Program-made: the position numbers and the translations under genes
Part shown: positions 52,127-61,984 of the stretch, in pieces
Numbering within the stretch: the first letter of the stretch is position 1
Layout: every line of letters begins with the position of its first letter
Notes under the pieces: generated by a model
The model's input: only the letters and a program-made list of their open reading frames with translations
What the model was told of the DNA's origin: nothing
The model's database searches: none
From: Halomonas sp.
GTDB lineage: Bacteria > Pseudomonadota > Gammaproteobacteria > Pseudomonadales > Halomonadaceae
Reading direction: 5' to 3'
DNA: 64,000 bases
NCBI RefSeq assembly: GCF_007625055.1
Contig: NZ_VMQS01000001.1
Coordinates: 35,154 to 99,153 of the forward strand

Positions 52127-53521
52127 ATGTTGCGTATTCCCCAAGGAACAACGCTGGTGATAGGGCTGGGGGTGTCCGGTCAAGCGATCTGCCGTCATCT
52201 GGCTCGGTTGGGCAGGTCGTTTATGCTGGCAGATACGCGCGATAAGCCCCCCGGGCTTGCCGCCATGCAAGAGCGTTACCCTGGCGTTGAAATTTACTGT
52301 GGCCCGCTGACCGGGCTGGATCTTCAGGATGCCGAGGAAATCGTGCTCAGCCCTGGCGTCGACCCAGGTACGCCAGGCCTTGAAGGGCTGCAGAACACTT
52401 TCAATCCCCGAACAGGAGAGCCTCGGCTGGTGGGCGAGATTGCCCTGTTCAGGCGCGCTGCCAAAGCACCGATCGTGGCGATTACCGGCTCCAATGCCAA
52501 GTCTACCGTCACTACATTGGTTGGTGAGATGGCGCATGCATCAGGAATAAAGGCGGCTGTTGGCGGTAATCTGGGGACAGCAGCCCTGGATTTATTGGCG
52601 GATTGCCCGCAGGCAGAGCTTTACATTCTGGAGCTTTCCAGTTTCCAGCTGGAGACCACGCCTGCGCTTGGCGCATTATGCAGTGTCTTTCTCAATCTGA
52701 GCGAAGATCATCTTGATCGCCATGCTGGAATGAATGCTTATGGGGCTGCCAAACGACGCATTTTTATCGACGCATCCAGCGCTGTCGTCAATGGTGATGA
52801 CCCAGCGACCTGGCCTGAAACAGGGCATATACCGCCAAGCATCAGCCGCTTTACCCGAGAGTCACCCCGTGAGGATTGTCAGTGGGGGCTGGGTATTCAA
52901 GACGGCGAGGTGATGTTGATGCAGGGCCAGCGCCCATGGCTCAGGGCCTGTGAGCTTGGCCTGGACGGGGAGCACAATTTTCTTAACGCCCTGGCAGCAC
53001 TGGCGGTTGGTGAACACTGCGGTTTCAAGCGCGATGCCATGCGACAAGTGCTGCGTGATTTCAGAGGCCTGCGCCATCGTAGCCAGCGAGTGGCAGTGGT
53101 CAACGGCGTGCTCTGGATTAACGACTCCAAAGCCACCAATGTGGGGGCAACCCTGGCCGCTGTTCAGGGCTTGGGTCCTCGACTGGACGGCAAGCTGATT
53201 CTGCTGGCAGGTGGCGTGGGGAAGGGTGCGGATTTTTCGCCTTTGGCTGAACCCTTGGCCGTTTATGCCCGTGAAGTGCTGCTGTTTGGCAGGGATGCTG
53301 AAGAGCTCGAAAAAGTTTTGTGCCGGCACCTGCAAACCCGTCGCCTGGAGGATTTGACAAGCGCCATGCAGACTGCATACGAGATTGCTCAGCCGGGTGA
53401 CTGTGTGCTGTTATCCCCGGCCTGCGCAAGCCTTGATCAGTTTGTTGATTACCAACAGCGCGGTGATGTGTTTTGTCAATGGATTGAAAGCAGGCAATGC
53501 ACGGCCGGAGGGCCATCATGA
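52127..53521 (+). CDS. murD: UDP-MurNAc-L-alanine:D-glutamate ligase MurD
   Basis: MurD adds D-glutamate to UDP-MurNAc-L-Ala. The 464 residues start with the UDP-binding Rossmann part (VIGLGVSGQAICRHLA). The ATP loop reads GSNAKST (121-127), a variant of GTNGKST that I associate with pseudomonad MurD. Further motifs are LELSSFQLE, NLSEDHLDRH and NDSKATNVGAT. The last four bases overlap the ftsW start. Confidence 0.96.
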   Translation: MLRIPQGTTLVIGLGVSGQAICRHLARLGRSFMLADTRDKPPGLAAMQERYPGVEIYCGPLTGLDLQDAEEIVLSPGVDPGTPGLEGLQNTFNPRTGEPRLVGEIALFRRAAKAPIVAITGSNAKSTVTTLVGEMAHASGIKAAVGGNLGTAALDLLADCPQAELYILELSSFQLETTPALGALCSVFLNLSEDHLDRHAGMNAYGAAKRRIFIDASSAVVNGDDPATWPETGHIPPSISRFTRESPREDCQWGLGIQDGEVMLMQGQRPWLRACELGLDGEHNFLNALAALAVGEHCGFKRDAMRQVLRDFRGLRHRSQRVAVVNGVLWINDSKATNVGATLAAVQGLGPRLDGKLILLAGGVGKGADFSPLAEPLAVYAREVLLFGRDAEELEKVLCRHLQTRRLEDLTSAMQTAYEIAQPGDCVLLSPACASLDQFVDYQQRGDVFCQWIESRQCTAGGPS

Positions 53522-54699
53522 AGGCAATGCTCGAGCAGCTGTATAACAAGGTCAGTACGCGTCACTTGAGCTGTGATATCTGGCTGGTCATGACGGCCGC
53601 CGCTCTTGCAGCCATCGGCTGGGTAATGGTCAGCTCGGCTTCCATTGGCCTGCTTGACAATAGTTATCACTACGTGCGTCAACACGGCTTGTATCTCGCG
53701 GTATCGGTAATCGCCACTGTGCTGGTGGTCAGCTTGCCCACAGAGGCTTGGCGACAGAATGCCGGCTTGCTGATGGTGATCAGCATCGTGATGCTGCTGC
53801 TGGTGCTGTTCATCGGTCAGGAGGTGAATGGCAGTAAGCGCTGGATTGCCTTGCCGGGGCCGCTACCCAGCATTCAGGTGTCCGAGTTTGGCAAGCTGGG
53901 GCTGATTGTTTATATGGCGGCATTCATGAGCCGGTTTGTTCTAGAGTTACGTCAACACCATTTGAGCATCATACGTCCGCTAATGATTCTGGCGGTTCCA
54001 GGGCTCCTGTTGCTCAAGGCACCAGATTTTGGAGGAGTGGTCGTTTATACCGTCTGTGTGATCGGGATGCTGATCATGGCGGGGGCTTCTCTGTTGATCA
54101 TTATCGGCATCTCCCTTCTGTTGGGAGGTGCCTTTACTCTTCTCGTCATCATGGAGCCTTATCGATTGGCGCGCTGGACAAGCTTTCTTGATCCATGGGC
54201 TGACCAGTTTGCCACCGGTTACCAGTTGACCCAGGCGTTGATTGCCTTTGGTCGCGGTCAGGTGACCGGCACCGGGCTAGGTAACAGTGTGCAAAAGCTC
54301 CACTATCTGCCTGAAGCACATACCGACTTTATCTTTGCTGTACTGGCAGAAGAAATGGGCATGCTGGGAGCGATCAGTCTGATCATTCTGTTCACACTCT
54401 TTATCCTGCGTGCGTTGTTGATTGCCCGCCGTGCTGAGCTTGCCGGGCACCTGTTCGGCGCCTATGTCGCTTACGGCATTGCCTTTGTCATTGCGGCCCA
54501 GGCATTTATCAATATGGCTGTCAGCTCTGGTCTGCTGCCAACCAAGGGCTTGACCCTGCCTTTGATCAGTTATGGCGGGTCAAGTCTCCTGGTGACGGGT
54601 GTGATGATCGGGCTTTTATTGCGCATAGACGTGGAAACACGTCAGCATCCCAAGCGAGCGCCTATTGCCAGGAAGATGCCTCGGCAAGTGCGCCGTTGA
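53518..54699 (+). CDS. ftsW: Septal peptidoglycan glycosyltransferase FtsW
   Basis: FtsW is the SEDS-family glycosyltransferase of the divisome. It is a polytopic protein of 393 residues with about ten membrane segments. It shows the SEDS signatures NGSKRWIALPGPLPSIQVSE, EAHTDFIFAVLAEEMG and TKGLTLPLISYGGSSLL; the catalytic aspartate region is LKAPDFGG. The ATG at 53518 has GGAGGG five bases upstream and a four-base overlap with murD; an upstream ATG at 53497 is less likely. Confidence 0.96.
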   Translation: MKAMLEQLYNKVSTRHLSCDIWLVMTAAALAAIGWVMVSSASIGLLDNSYHYVRQHGLYLAVSVIATVLVVSLPTEAWRQNAGLLMVISIVMLLLVLFIGQEVNGSKRWIALPGPLPSIQVSEFGKLGLIVYMAAFMSRFVLELRQHHLSIIRPLMILAVPGLLLLKAPDFGGVVVYTVCVIGMLIMAGASLLIIIGISLLLGGAFTLLVIMEPYRLARWTSFLDPWADQFATGYQLTQALIAFGRGQVTGTGLGNSVQKLHYLPEAHTDFIFAVLAEEMGMLGAISLIILFTLFILRALLIARRAELAGHLFGAYVAYGIAFVIAAQAFINMAVSSGLLPTKGLTLPLISYGGSSLLVTGVMIGLLLRIDVETRQHPKRAPIARKMPRQVRR

Positions 54700-54727
54700 T
54701 GATGCCTTCAACGATGATGGAGTACAG

Positions 54728-55825
54728 ATGATAATGGCAGGTCAGCGCATATTGATTATGGCAGGGGGAACGGGCGGACATGTTATTCCTGCGCTATCGC
54801 TTGCCAAGGCACTGCGCCAGCAGAGCATCGAGGTGGAGTGGCTGGGAAGCCCGAGGGGCATTGAAAACCAGCTTGTTCCAGCCGCTGGGATAACATTACA
54901 CCCGTTGAAAATCAGCGGTCTGCGTGGCAACGGCCTGGTGGGCTGGTTGACGGCACCGCTTAACATATATCGGGCAGTGGGTGAGGCACGTCGCATCATT
55001 CGCGACTTCAACCCGGATGTCGTGGTGGGTCTGGGAGGTTTTGCCAGCGGCCCGGGGGGCATTGCCGCCTGGCTGTCCCGGACTCCTCTGGTTATTCACG
55101 AGCAGAATGCCGTGGCGGGGCTTACTAATCGGGTCTTGAGCTATCTGGCCAAAAGAACCTACGCGGCCTTCCCTCAGGCATTTGGGACGCGAGCGGAAGT
55201 AATCGGCAATCCGGTGCGCGATGAGATTGCCACACTCGGTGAGCACCCTCGTCAAGCAGATGCCATGCGCGGTCGCAAACTGCGACTGCTGGTCGTGGGT
55301 GGCTCCCTGGGGGCTGTTACACTGAATGAGCGCCTGGCTCCGGCGTTGGCAGGGCTCGATGCAGACGCCCGTCCAGAAGTCTGGCACCAGGCCGGAAGAG
55401 GCCGTGAAGAGGCGACCCGTGCGCACTACGCCGAGTACGCCGTAGATGCCAGGGTAAGTGCTTTCATAGATGATATGGCAGCGGCTTATCAATGGGCTGA
55501 CCTGGTGGTCTGCCGCTCGGGCGCCCTGACAGTGGCCGAGCTGGCGGCCGCTGCCAAGCCGGCCTTGTTTGTGCCTTTCCCCCATGCGGTAGATGACCAT
55601 CAAGCGGTCAATGCCCAGGCGCTGGTCAGGGAATCAGCAGCGGTTTGCGTGGTACAGTCCGAGTTGACCCAAGAACGTTTGCTAAGCGAACTGAAACAGC
55701 TGTTATCCCCCGAGGTGCTGGCAGGCAAAGCGGCCAATGCGCGTCGGGCGGCTTATCTGGATGCAACACAGCGGCTGATGGAAGGCTGCTTAATGCTTGC
55801 TGACAAGGAGCATAAGCGTGACTGA
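54728..55825 (+). CDS. murG: Lipid II synthase MurG
   Basis: MurG adds GlcNAc to lipid I on the cytosolic face of the inner membrane. The 365 residues (E. coli 355) show the N-terminal [17 protein letters not shown], the membrane-contact loop and [16 protein letters not shown]. The UDP-GlcNAc site follows: [16 protein letters not shown] and [18 protein letters not shown] 54728 has GGAG five bases upstream. Its 3' end overlaps murC by eight bases. Confidence 0.97.
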   Translation: MIMAGQRILIMAGGTGGHVIPALSLAKALRQQSIEVEWLGSPRGIENQLVPAAGITLHPLKISGLRGNGLVGWLTAPLNIYRAVGEARRIIRDFNPDVVVGLGGFASGPGGIAAWLSRTPLVIHEQNAVAGLTNRVLSYLAKRTYAAFPQAFGTRAEVIGNPVRDEIATLGEHPRQADAMRGRKLRLLVVGGSLGAVTLNERLAPALAGLDADARPEVWHQAGRGREEATRAHYAEYAVDARVSAFIDDMAAAYQWADLVVCRSGALTVAELAAAAKPALFVPFPHAVDDHQAVNAQALVRESAAVCVVQSELTQERLLSELKQLLSPEVLAGKAANARRAAYLDATQRLMEGCLMLADKEHKRD

Positions 55826-57287
55826 AGTGAATTTAGCAGAAGCGTCGCTGTCAGGCCGTATCAGTGGCCCTGGCATGCGACGTATCCGGCGAATCCATTT
55901 CGTCGGAATCGGTGGTGCAGGCATGTGTGGCATAGCGGAAGTGCTGGCCAATCAGGGTTATCAGGTCAGCGGTAGCGATCTGAAGCTGTCTCCCGTGGTT
56001 GAACGTCTGCGTAACTGCGGTGTGATGGTGGCCATTGGCCATGCACAACAGAATGTCGTGGGTGCCGACGTTGTCGTGGTGTCGACTGCTATTGATGCAA
56101 CCAACCCTGAAATCCACTGGGCCCATGAGCACCGTGTGCCTGTTGTCAGGCGGGCAGAAATGCTCGCAGAGTTAATGCGCTTTCGCCATGGCATTGCTGT
56201 AGCCGGTACTCACGGCAAAACCACTACCACGAGTATCACGGCGACCCTGTTGGCTGAAGGCGGGCTTGACCCGACCTTTGTGATTGGCGGTAAGTTGACA
56301 AGCGCAGGGACCAATGCCCGGCTGGGCGAGGGTGACTACCTGGTGGCAGAAGCGGATGAATCGGACGCCTCTTTTTTGCATTTGCAGCCTTTGGTATCGA
56401 TTGTTACCAATATTGATGCTGATCATATGGCGACCTATGGAGGCGATTTCGAGCGCCTGAAAACGACTTTCATCGAGTTTCTGCACAACCTGCCGTTTTA
56501 TGGCTTGGCCGTGCTGTGCCTGGATGATGGTCATGTTCGTGACCTGTGTGGTCAGGTTAAACGCCAGTTTGTCACTTATGGGTTTGCTGCTGACGCTGAC
56601 TATCGAATCACTGACTTTACCCAGTATCAGGGGGATGTCACCTTTACGGCGCTACGTCCTGGCAATGCCGCCCCTCTGAAAGTGCGCCTGGCCATGCCGG
56701 GAAGGCACAATGCCCAGAACGCCATGGCAGCCATAGTGGTGGCCAGCGATGCTGGCGTGAGCGATGCGGCCATTTTGCGTGGGTTGGAAAGTTTTGCCGG
56801 GGTAGGACGACGCTTTCAGGTGCATGGTCACTATTCGTTATCCGGACAAGACGGCGATGTCATGCTGGTGGATGATTATGGTCACCATCCTCGTGAAGTT
56901 GATATGGTCATACAGGCCGTCAGGGCCGGTTGGCCCGAAAGACGTCTGGTTATGCTCTATCAGCCCCATCGCTATTCGCGCACCCGGGACCTTTACGATG
57001 ACTTTGTGCGCGTTCTGTCCAAGGTCGATACTCTGGTGCTATTGGATGTCTACAGTGCTGGAGAAAATGTTCTCCCCGGTGCCGAAGGCCGTTCACTGGC
57101 CGGTTCAATTCGTCAGCGCGGTGAAATTGATCCATTGTTTGTAGAAGGCAAGCAGGAGCTGCCGGGTATCCTGCAAAATGTATTACGCCCGGGAGATATT
57201 CTGATAACACAGGGAGCGGGAGATATAGGCGGTATCGCCCAGTCGCTTGCTCAGGCGCAGCTAATGCTTGATGAGGTGTCATTTTGA
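55818..57287 (+). CDS. murC: UDP-MurNAc:L-alanine ligase MurC
   Basis: MurC adds L-alanine to UDP-MurNAc. The start is GTG 55818, with AAGGAG seven bases upstream, inside the end of murG; the product has 489 residues (E. coli 491). Motifs are [18 protein letters not shown] for UDP binding, the ATP loop GTHGKTTT (130-137), EADESDASF and [11 protein letters not shown] longer TTG start (55797) lacks a proper ribosome-binding site. Confidence 0.97.
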   Translation: MTEVNLAEASLSGRISGPGMRRIRRIHFVGIGGAGMCGIAEVLANQGYQVSGSDLKLSPVVERLRNCGVMVAIGHAQQNVVGADVVVVSTAIDATNPEIHWAHEHRVPVVRRAEMLAELMRFRHGIAVAGTHGKTTTTSITATLLAEGGLDPTFVIGGKLTSAGTNARLGEGDYLVAEADESDASFLHLQPLVSIVTNIDADHMATYGGDFERLKTTFIEFLHNLPFYGLAVLCLDDGHVRDLCGQVKRQFVTYGFAADADYRITDFTQYQGDVTFTALRPGNAAPLKVRLAMPGRHNAQNAMAAIVVASDAGVSDAAILRGLESFAGVGRRFQVHGHYSLSGQDGDVMLVDDYGHHPREVDMVIQAVRAGWPERRLVMLYQPHRYSRTRDLYDDFVRVLSKVDTLVLLDVYSAGENVLPGAEGRSLAGSIRQRGEIDPLFVEGKQELPGILQNVLRPGDILITQGAGDIGGIAQSLAQAQLMLDEVSF

Positions 57288-58258
57288 GTAGTCATCCAGC
57301 GATGCAAACAATCAGTGCATCAGAGACAGATGTACAGGAGAGCCGTGTTGTTGTTGTCTATGGCGGCACATCAGCAGAAAGGGATGTCTCGCTAAAAAGC
57401 GGGCAGGCCGTTCTTGCGGCGCTTCGCCGTCAGGGAGTTGACGCTGTTGGCTATGACCCCCATGAAGCCGGGCTGACAGGTCTTGAACAGCTGGCGCCCG
57501 AGCAGGTGTTTATCGCTCTGCACGGTCGAGGAGGAGAAGATGGCTGCCTGCAGGGCGCGCTTGAACTGCTGGATATACGCTACACCGGAAGCGGCGTGAT
57601 GGCGTCTGCCCTGGGGATGGACAAACAGCGCACCAAGCAGGTTTGGCAGGCGCTGGGGTTGCCCACTCCGGGAAGTGTCATTCTCAGTGGCTCAAGTGAC
57701 TGGCAGGATGTCGTCAATCAGCTTGGGCTGCCGCTGATCGTCAAGCCCGTCCATGAAGGGTCCACGCTGGGTATTACTATTGTGAATTCCCAGGATGAGC
57801 TGGTGTCTGCCTACCATGAAGCAGCACGTTTTGATGCTCAGGTCATGGCTGAGCGTTTTGTTGTCGGTGATGAATACACGGTTGCACTGTTAGGCGAGCA
57901 GGTACTGCCAGCCATCAGGGTTGAGGTGCCCGGTGGCTTTTATGATTATGAGGCCAAGTATCTCTCCAATACGACTCAATACCATCTGCCTTGTGGCCTT
58001 TCGGGCGACGATGAGCAAGCCCTTGCGGAGCTTTGCCAACAGGCGTTTGCCGCAATTGGTGGCTTTGGATGGGGGCGCGTCGATGTAATGCGCGATTCAA
58101 CTGGCCAGTTTTGGTTGCTGGAAGTCAATACCGTGCCTGGTATGACGGATCATAGCCTGGTGCCTCAGGCGGCCGCTCATGCAGGTATCGACTTTGATCA
58201 GCTGGTAATGGAAATTCTTGCCACGGCAGGTTGGCAGAGTGACCATGAAGCAGCGTAG
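57284..58258 (+). CDS. ddlB: D-alanine:D-alanine ligase DdlB
   Basis: Ddl joins two D-alanines for MurF. The 324 residues form an ATP-grasp enzyme with [53 protein letters not shown] and the metal-site [19 protein letters not shown]. The likely start is TTG 57284, which overlaps the murC stop (TTGA) and has GAGGTG seven bases upstream; the first ATG in frame (57302) has no ribosome-binding site and would shorten the extra N-terminus. Confidence 0.96.
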   Translation: MSSHPAMQTISASETDVQESRVVVVYGGTSAERDVSLKSGQAVLAALRRQGVDAVGYDPHEAGLTGLEQLAPEQVFIALHGRGGEDGCLQGALELLDIRYTGSGVMASALGMDKQRTKQVWQALGLPTPGSVILSGSSDWQDVVNQLGLPLIVKPVHEGSTLGITIVNSQDELVSAYHEAARFDAQVMAERFVVGDEYTVALLGEQVLPAIRVEVPGGFYDYEAKYLSNTTQYHLPCGLSGDDEQALAELCQQAFAAIGGFGWGRVDVMRDSTGQFWLLEVNTVPGMTDHSLVPQAAAHAGIDFDQLVMEILATAGWQSDHEAA

Positions 58259-58946
58259 TAGCTGGCTCGGGGTGGCATTATTGACCCTTCTACTCGTCGC
58301 GGGTGGACGCGCGCTGTGGTTGTGGCTTGATCGTCCGATTGAGCGTGTCTCTATTCGAGGAGATTGGGATTATGTCAATGCTGACTATCTGCGAACCCAG
58401 CTGGCTCCTTTGGTAAGTAATACGACCTGGCTGTCTGCTGACCTGGGTAAGCTGCGTGATGACGCTCTGGATATTGGTTGGCTGCATGAGGTGCGACTCT
58501 CCAGAGAGTGGCCTGATACTCTGGTGTTTGAACTGGTCGAACAGCTTCCCGTGGCTCGCTGGAATGACCGCTATTTGCTGAATGAACAGGGGGTGCCCTT
58601 TGTTTTTGCCCCCATGGCGGCGCCAGATGGGCTGCCTGATCTGGGAGGGCCAGACGGCAGTAGCCAGGAAGTATTGAGTTATTATCAGAGCCTTCAGCCG
58701 GCATTTTCTTCCCTGGAGCTTTCACTGGATCAGTTAAGGTTGGAGCCGCGTGGTGCCTGGCGTCTGCAGTTTGATGATGACATGTGGGTGATGTTGGGGC
58801 GTCAGCAGCATGATATTCGCCTTGCCCGCCTGGTTTCCTCCTGGGAGCGCGAACTGAAACGTTTCAAGGGAAGCATCCGTTATATTGATCTGCGTTACCC
58901 TAATGGCGTTGCGGTCTCCTGGCATGGTGATGAAAATTACGAATAG
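58245..58946 (+). CDS. ftsQ: Cell-division protein FtsQ
   Basis: FtsQ is a bitopic divisome protein that recruits FtsLB. ATG 58245 gives 233 residues: a cytosolic tail of only about six residues, a membrane segment (about 7-25), the POTRA domain (RPIERVSIRGDWDYVNADYL) and the beta domain with WPDTLVFELVEQLPVARWND. It overlaps ddlB by 14 bases. The cytosolic tail is shorter than the roughly 24 residues of E. coli FtsQ. The gene is followed by a 344-base gap rather than directly by ftsA. Confidence 0.94.
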   Translation: MKQRSSWLGVALLTLLLVAGGRALWLWLDRPIERVSIRGDWDYVNADYLRTQLAPLVSNTTWLSADLGKLRDDALDIGWLHEVRLSREWPDTLVFELVEQLPVARWNDRYLLNEQGVPFVFAPMAAPDGLPDLGGPDGSSQEVLSYYQSLQPAFSSLELSLDQLRLEPRGAWRLQFDDDMWVMLGRQQHDIRLARLVSSWERELKRFKGSIRYIDLRYPNGVAVSWHGDENYE

Positions 58947-59290
58947 TTGTCGAAATTAGCTTGATGATCGAAGGCGGAAGGTGATTTAAGCGACGCAGGC
59001 TGTAAATGCTTTTTCCAGAAACGGATTGTGCATCAGGGTTGCGACATACAAAAAAATAATTTCTTTAGTTTAGTTTTCTTGTATTTACTCATTGATCTTA
59101 TAATATGGGTAGACAGAAAATGATGTTATTGTTAAGCGATGTTTTCAGAGCAGCCTCTTTGTATCGGCTCGACGCGATTAGCAAACAACTAACAGCACTG
59201 CAGTTATACGTGAGCATTTGACTATTGCTCGAACAATTATTGATCGGTTCATTTTTTCATTCAGCCACTTCCAAGGAGATTTCCCGACTC
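58947..59290. other. AT-rich intergenic region between ftsQ and ftsA
   Basis: No convincing gene is visible in these 344 bases. The central part (59050-59130) is strongly AT-rich and holds a perfect -10 hexamer. A 33-codon ORF (59120-59221) is present but has no ribosome-binding site. The ftsA Shine-Dalgarno AAGGAG (59273-59278) sits unusually far (12 bases) from the ATG. The gap breaks the usual ftsQ-ftsA coupling. Confidence 0.8.
59099..59104 (+). promoter_or_regulatory. Candidate ftsA-ftsZ promoter (-10)
   Basis: A perfect TATAAT stands at 59099-59104 in the AT-rich ftsQ-ftsA gap. The 17-base-spaced -35 position (59076-59081) reads TTCTTG, a poor match; TTGTAT at 59079 is only 14 bases away. 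The resulting leader would be about 180 bases. Confidence 0.45.
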
Positions 59291-60577
59291 ATGGCAGATA
59301 CACCTAACGCTTCAGATATGGTGGTCGGGTTGGACATAGGTACGTCCAAGGTAGTGGCTATTGTCGGCAAGCCTACCGATGATGGCAGTATTGAGATTGT
59401 GGGTATCGGGGCTCATCCATCGCGCGGCATGAAACGCGGTGTGGTTATTAATATAGAATCTACGGTTCAATCGATTCAACGGGCCGTTGAAGAAGCTGAA
59501 TTAATGGCGGGTTGTGAAATACATTCAGTCTATGTGGGGGTGGCGGGTAGCCATATAAGCTCAATGAATTCTGATGGTGTGGTGGCCATCAAGGAGCGCG
59601 AGGTTACCTCTTCCGACATTGATCGAGTGATTGATTCAGCCCGCGCTCGAGCCATATCTGAAGGTCAGCGAGTCTTGCATGTACTGCCACAGGAATTTGC
59701 CATAGACAATCAGGGTGGTGTCCGCGAACCGCTGGGCATGTCTGGTGTCAGGCTGGAGGCACAGGTTCATCTTGTGACAGCTGCCCTCAATGCGGTTCAG
59801 AACATCGAAAAATGTGTTCGACGCTGTGGTCTGGAAGTTGATGCCATCATCCTTGAACAGCTTGCCTCAAGCATGGCAGTGTTGACAGAAGACGAACGTG
59901 AATTGGGTGTGTGTATGGTGGATATTGGTGGAGGTACCACGGATATGGCCATTTTTACTGAAGGCGCCATCCGTCATACCGCAGTGATTCCCATTGCCGG
60001 AGATCAGGTAACCAATGATATTGCCATGGCATTGCGGACACCGACCCAGCATGCAGAAGAAATCAAGGTCAAATATGCGTGCGCACTCACGCATTTGGCC
60101 TCTTGTGATGAAATGATCAAGGTGCCAAGCGTTGGTGACCGCCAATCCCGTGATCTGTCGCGACAATCATTGGCTGAGGTCGTCGAGCCACGCTATGAAG
60201 AGTTGTTTACACTGGTGCGAGACGAACTGCGTCGCAGTGGTTATGAAGACATGGTGGCCGCAGGCATTGTCCTGACAGGCGGCACATCACGGATGGAAGG
60301 AGTGAGCGAACTTGCCGAAGAAATTTTTCATATGCCGGTAAGGATTGCTGCTCCGCAAAATGTTAAGGGTTTATCTGACGTAGTGCGCAACCCGATTTAT
60401 GCCACAGGGGTGGGGTTATTGCACTATGCTTTGCAGGAAGCGCGTCATGGCCAACGCTATGGGAGCGCAAGCAGTGATAGATCGACAGCTCGGCGCCAGA
60501 GTAGCTCTCGGCACGAATTGACAATCGATGTATCACCGCTGGCAAAAATCAAGGGCTGGTTTAAAGGAAATTTCTGA
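59291..60577 (+). CDS. ftsA: Cell-division actin homologue FtsA
   Basis: FtsA tethers FtsZ to the membrane and recruits later division proteins. ATG 59291 gives 428 residues (E. coli 420). Actin-fold motifs are [16 protein letters not shown] at the N-terminus, [13 protein letters not shown] in the middle and [13 protein letters not shown]. The C-terminal amphipathic membrane helix is [10 protein letters not shown]. In-frame codons back to TTG 59225 lie in non-coding-like sequence and are rejected. ftsZ follows after 34 bases. Confidence 0.97.
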   Translation: MADTPNASDMVVGLDIGTSKVVAIVGKPTDDGSIEIVGIGAHPSRGMKRGVVINIESTVQSIQRAVEEAELMAGCEIHSVYVGVAGSHISSMNSDGVVAIKEREVTSSDIDRVIDSARARAISEGQRVLHVLPQEFAIDNQGGVREPLGMSGVRLEAQVHLVTAALNAVQNIEKCVRRCGLEVDAIILEQLASSMAVLTEDERELGVCMVDIGGGTTDMAIFTEGAIRHTAVIPIAGDQVTNDIAMALRTPTQHAEEIKVKYACALTHLASCDEMIKVPSVGDRQSRDLSRQSLAEVVEPRYEELFTLVRDELRRSGYEDMVAAGIVLTGGTSRMEGVSELAEEIFHMPVRIAAPQNVKGLSDVVRNPIYATGVGLLHYALQEARHGQRYGSASSDRSTARRQSSSRHELTIDVSPLAKIKGWFKGNF

Positions 60578-60611
60578 CAGGATCGTATATACGATTCAGG
60601 AGACGGGGCTT

Positions 60612-61784
60612 ATGTTCGAATTGGTAGATAGCGCACCCTCGAGCAGTGCGGTCATAAAAGTTGTTGGTGTTGGCGGTGGCGGCGGTAATGCTGTTAATCA
60701 CATGGTGGAAAGCAGTATTGAAGGCGTGGAATTCATTTGTGCCAATACGGATGCCCAAGCACTTAAACGCGTCTCCGCCAAGACAGTCCTCCAGTTGGGT
60801 AGTGAAATCACCAAGGGGTTGGGGGCCGGCGCTAATCCTGATGTTGGCCGCCAAGCTGCCATGGAAGACCGCGAGCGTATTGCTGAACTGCTCGATGGGG
60901 CCGATATGGTCTTTATCACTGCCGGCATGGGCGGTGGAACTGGAACCGGTGGAGCCCCTGTCGTCGCCCAGGTGGCCAAGGAGCTCGGTATACTGACTGT
61001 TGCAGTTGTTACCCGGCCATTCCCGTTTGAAGGCCCCAAACGGATGCGTGCAGCAGAAGAGGGCATGAAAGAGCTCTCCGAGCACGTTGATTCCCTTATC
61101 ACTATTCCCAATGAAAAGCTTCTCTCGGTGCTGGGCAAGAATGCCACCTTGCTGACTGCCTTCAGTGCTGCCAATGACGTGCTCTTAGGGGCAGTACAAG
61201 GCATTGCTGAACTGATTACCAGTCCGGGTATTATTAACGTCGATTTTGCAGACGTACGTACCGTTATGTCTGAAATGGGCATGGCGATGATGGGTACCGG
61301 CGGTGCAACAGGTGAAAGCCGTGCCAGAGAGGCCGCGGAGAAAGCTATCCGTAGCCCACTGCTGGAAGATATCGACCTTCATGGTGCCCGCGGTATCCTG
61401 GTTAACATTACCGCAGGCCCTGATCTTTCCATTGGCGAGTTCAACGATGTGGGGGCTACTGTTCAGGAGTTTGCTTCCCAGGAAGCTACGATTGTTGTTG
61501 GTACGTCGATTGATATGGAAATGACCGACGAGCTTCGGGTGACGGTCGTTGCAGCTGGTCTTGACAATAATAAAGCCAAGGCACCCCCCGCGCGGGAAGC
61601 ACTGCGTCGCACGGCCGCCGATGCCGCAGACTATCGTAAACTTCAGCAACCTACCGTTATGCGCCAGCAACAAGCGGCGCGTTCCGAGGAATCAGAGCAG
61701 CAGCCTCGTACTGAAAAACGTCGTGCTCCCGAAGCTGATGATTATCTGGATATTCCCGCTTTTCTGCGCCGCCAGGCCGATTAA
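60612..61784 (+). CDS. ftsZ: Cell-division tubulin homologue FtsZ
   Basis: FtsZ is the GTPase that forms the Z-ring. ATG 60612 has CAGGAG nine bases upstream and gives 390 residues. The tubulin signature GGGTGTG lies at 107-113 and the T7 loop is in [16 protein letters not shown] variable linker (about 320-370) is followed by the conserved C-terminal peptide [14 protein letters not shown], which binds FtsA, ZipA and others. The gene is followed by a large hairpin and a 200-base gap before lpxC. Confidence 0.98.
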   Translation: MFELVDSAPSSSAVIKVVGVGGGGGNAVNHMVESSIEGVEFICANTDAQALKRVSAKTVLQLGSEITKGLGAGANPDVGRQAAMEDRERIAELLDGADMVFITAGMGGGTGTGGAPVVAQVAKELGILTVAVVTRPFPFEGPKRMRAAEEGMKELSEHVDSLITIPNEKLLSVLGKNATLLTAFSAANDVLLGAVQGIAELITSPGIINVDFADVRTVMSEMGMAMMGTGGATGESRAREAAEKAIRSPLLEDIDLHGARGILVNITAGPDLSIGEFNDVGATVQEFASQEATIVVGTSIDMEMTDELRVTVVAAGLDNNKAKAPPAREALRRTAADAADYRKLQQPTVMRQQQAARSEESEQQPRTEKRRAPEADDYLDIPAFLRRQAD

Positions 61785-61807
61785 GCCTCAACATGAGTGT
61801 CATCTAG

Positions 61808-61851
61808 GCAGCAAGCGTCGTTTTCAATTAGTTAAAACGTACGTTTGCTGC
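61808..61851 (+). other. Large hairpin between ftsZ and lpxC
   Basis: GCAGCAAGCGT plus CGTTTT (61808-61824) pair with AAAACG (61834-61839) and ACGTTTGCTGC (61841-61851), giving 17 pairs with one wobble, one bulged T and a nine-base loop. It starts 23 bases after the ftsZ stop. There is no following T-run, so a simple intrinsic terminator is unlikely; an mRNA stabiliser, an RNase site or an attenuator are alternatives. Confidence 0.65.
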
Positions 61852-61984
61852 TAAAATGAACGCTGTTCGATTACTGTTGCCTTGTCTTTCTTCCATGTCA
61901 GATTTCCATGACCAGCCTTCATGTCGCAGCAGTTCTCCATCAATCATCTGTCTTTCATAAATAATTAGAGTATGACCACTGACC

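Noticed and set aside
52487..52507. Altered ATP loop GSNAKST in MurD
   Set aside because: It differs from the textbook GTNGKST, but I recall the same variant in pseudomonad MurD; the lysine and serine/threonine needed for ATP are kept, so it is not a defect.
54896..55603. A 235-codon minus-strand frame inside murG
   Set aside because: Antisense shadow of murG; no ribosome-binding site and no family similarity.
60698..61282. A 194-codon minus-strand frame inside ftsZ
   Set aside because: Fully contained in ftsZ; serine- and proline-rich low-complexity translation typical of a reverse frame.
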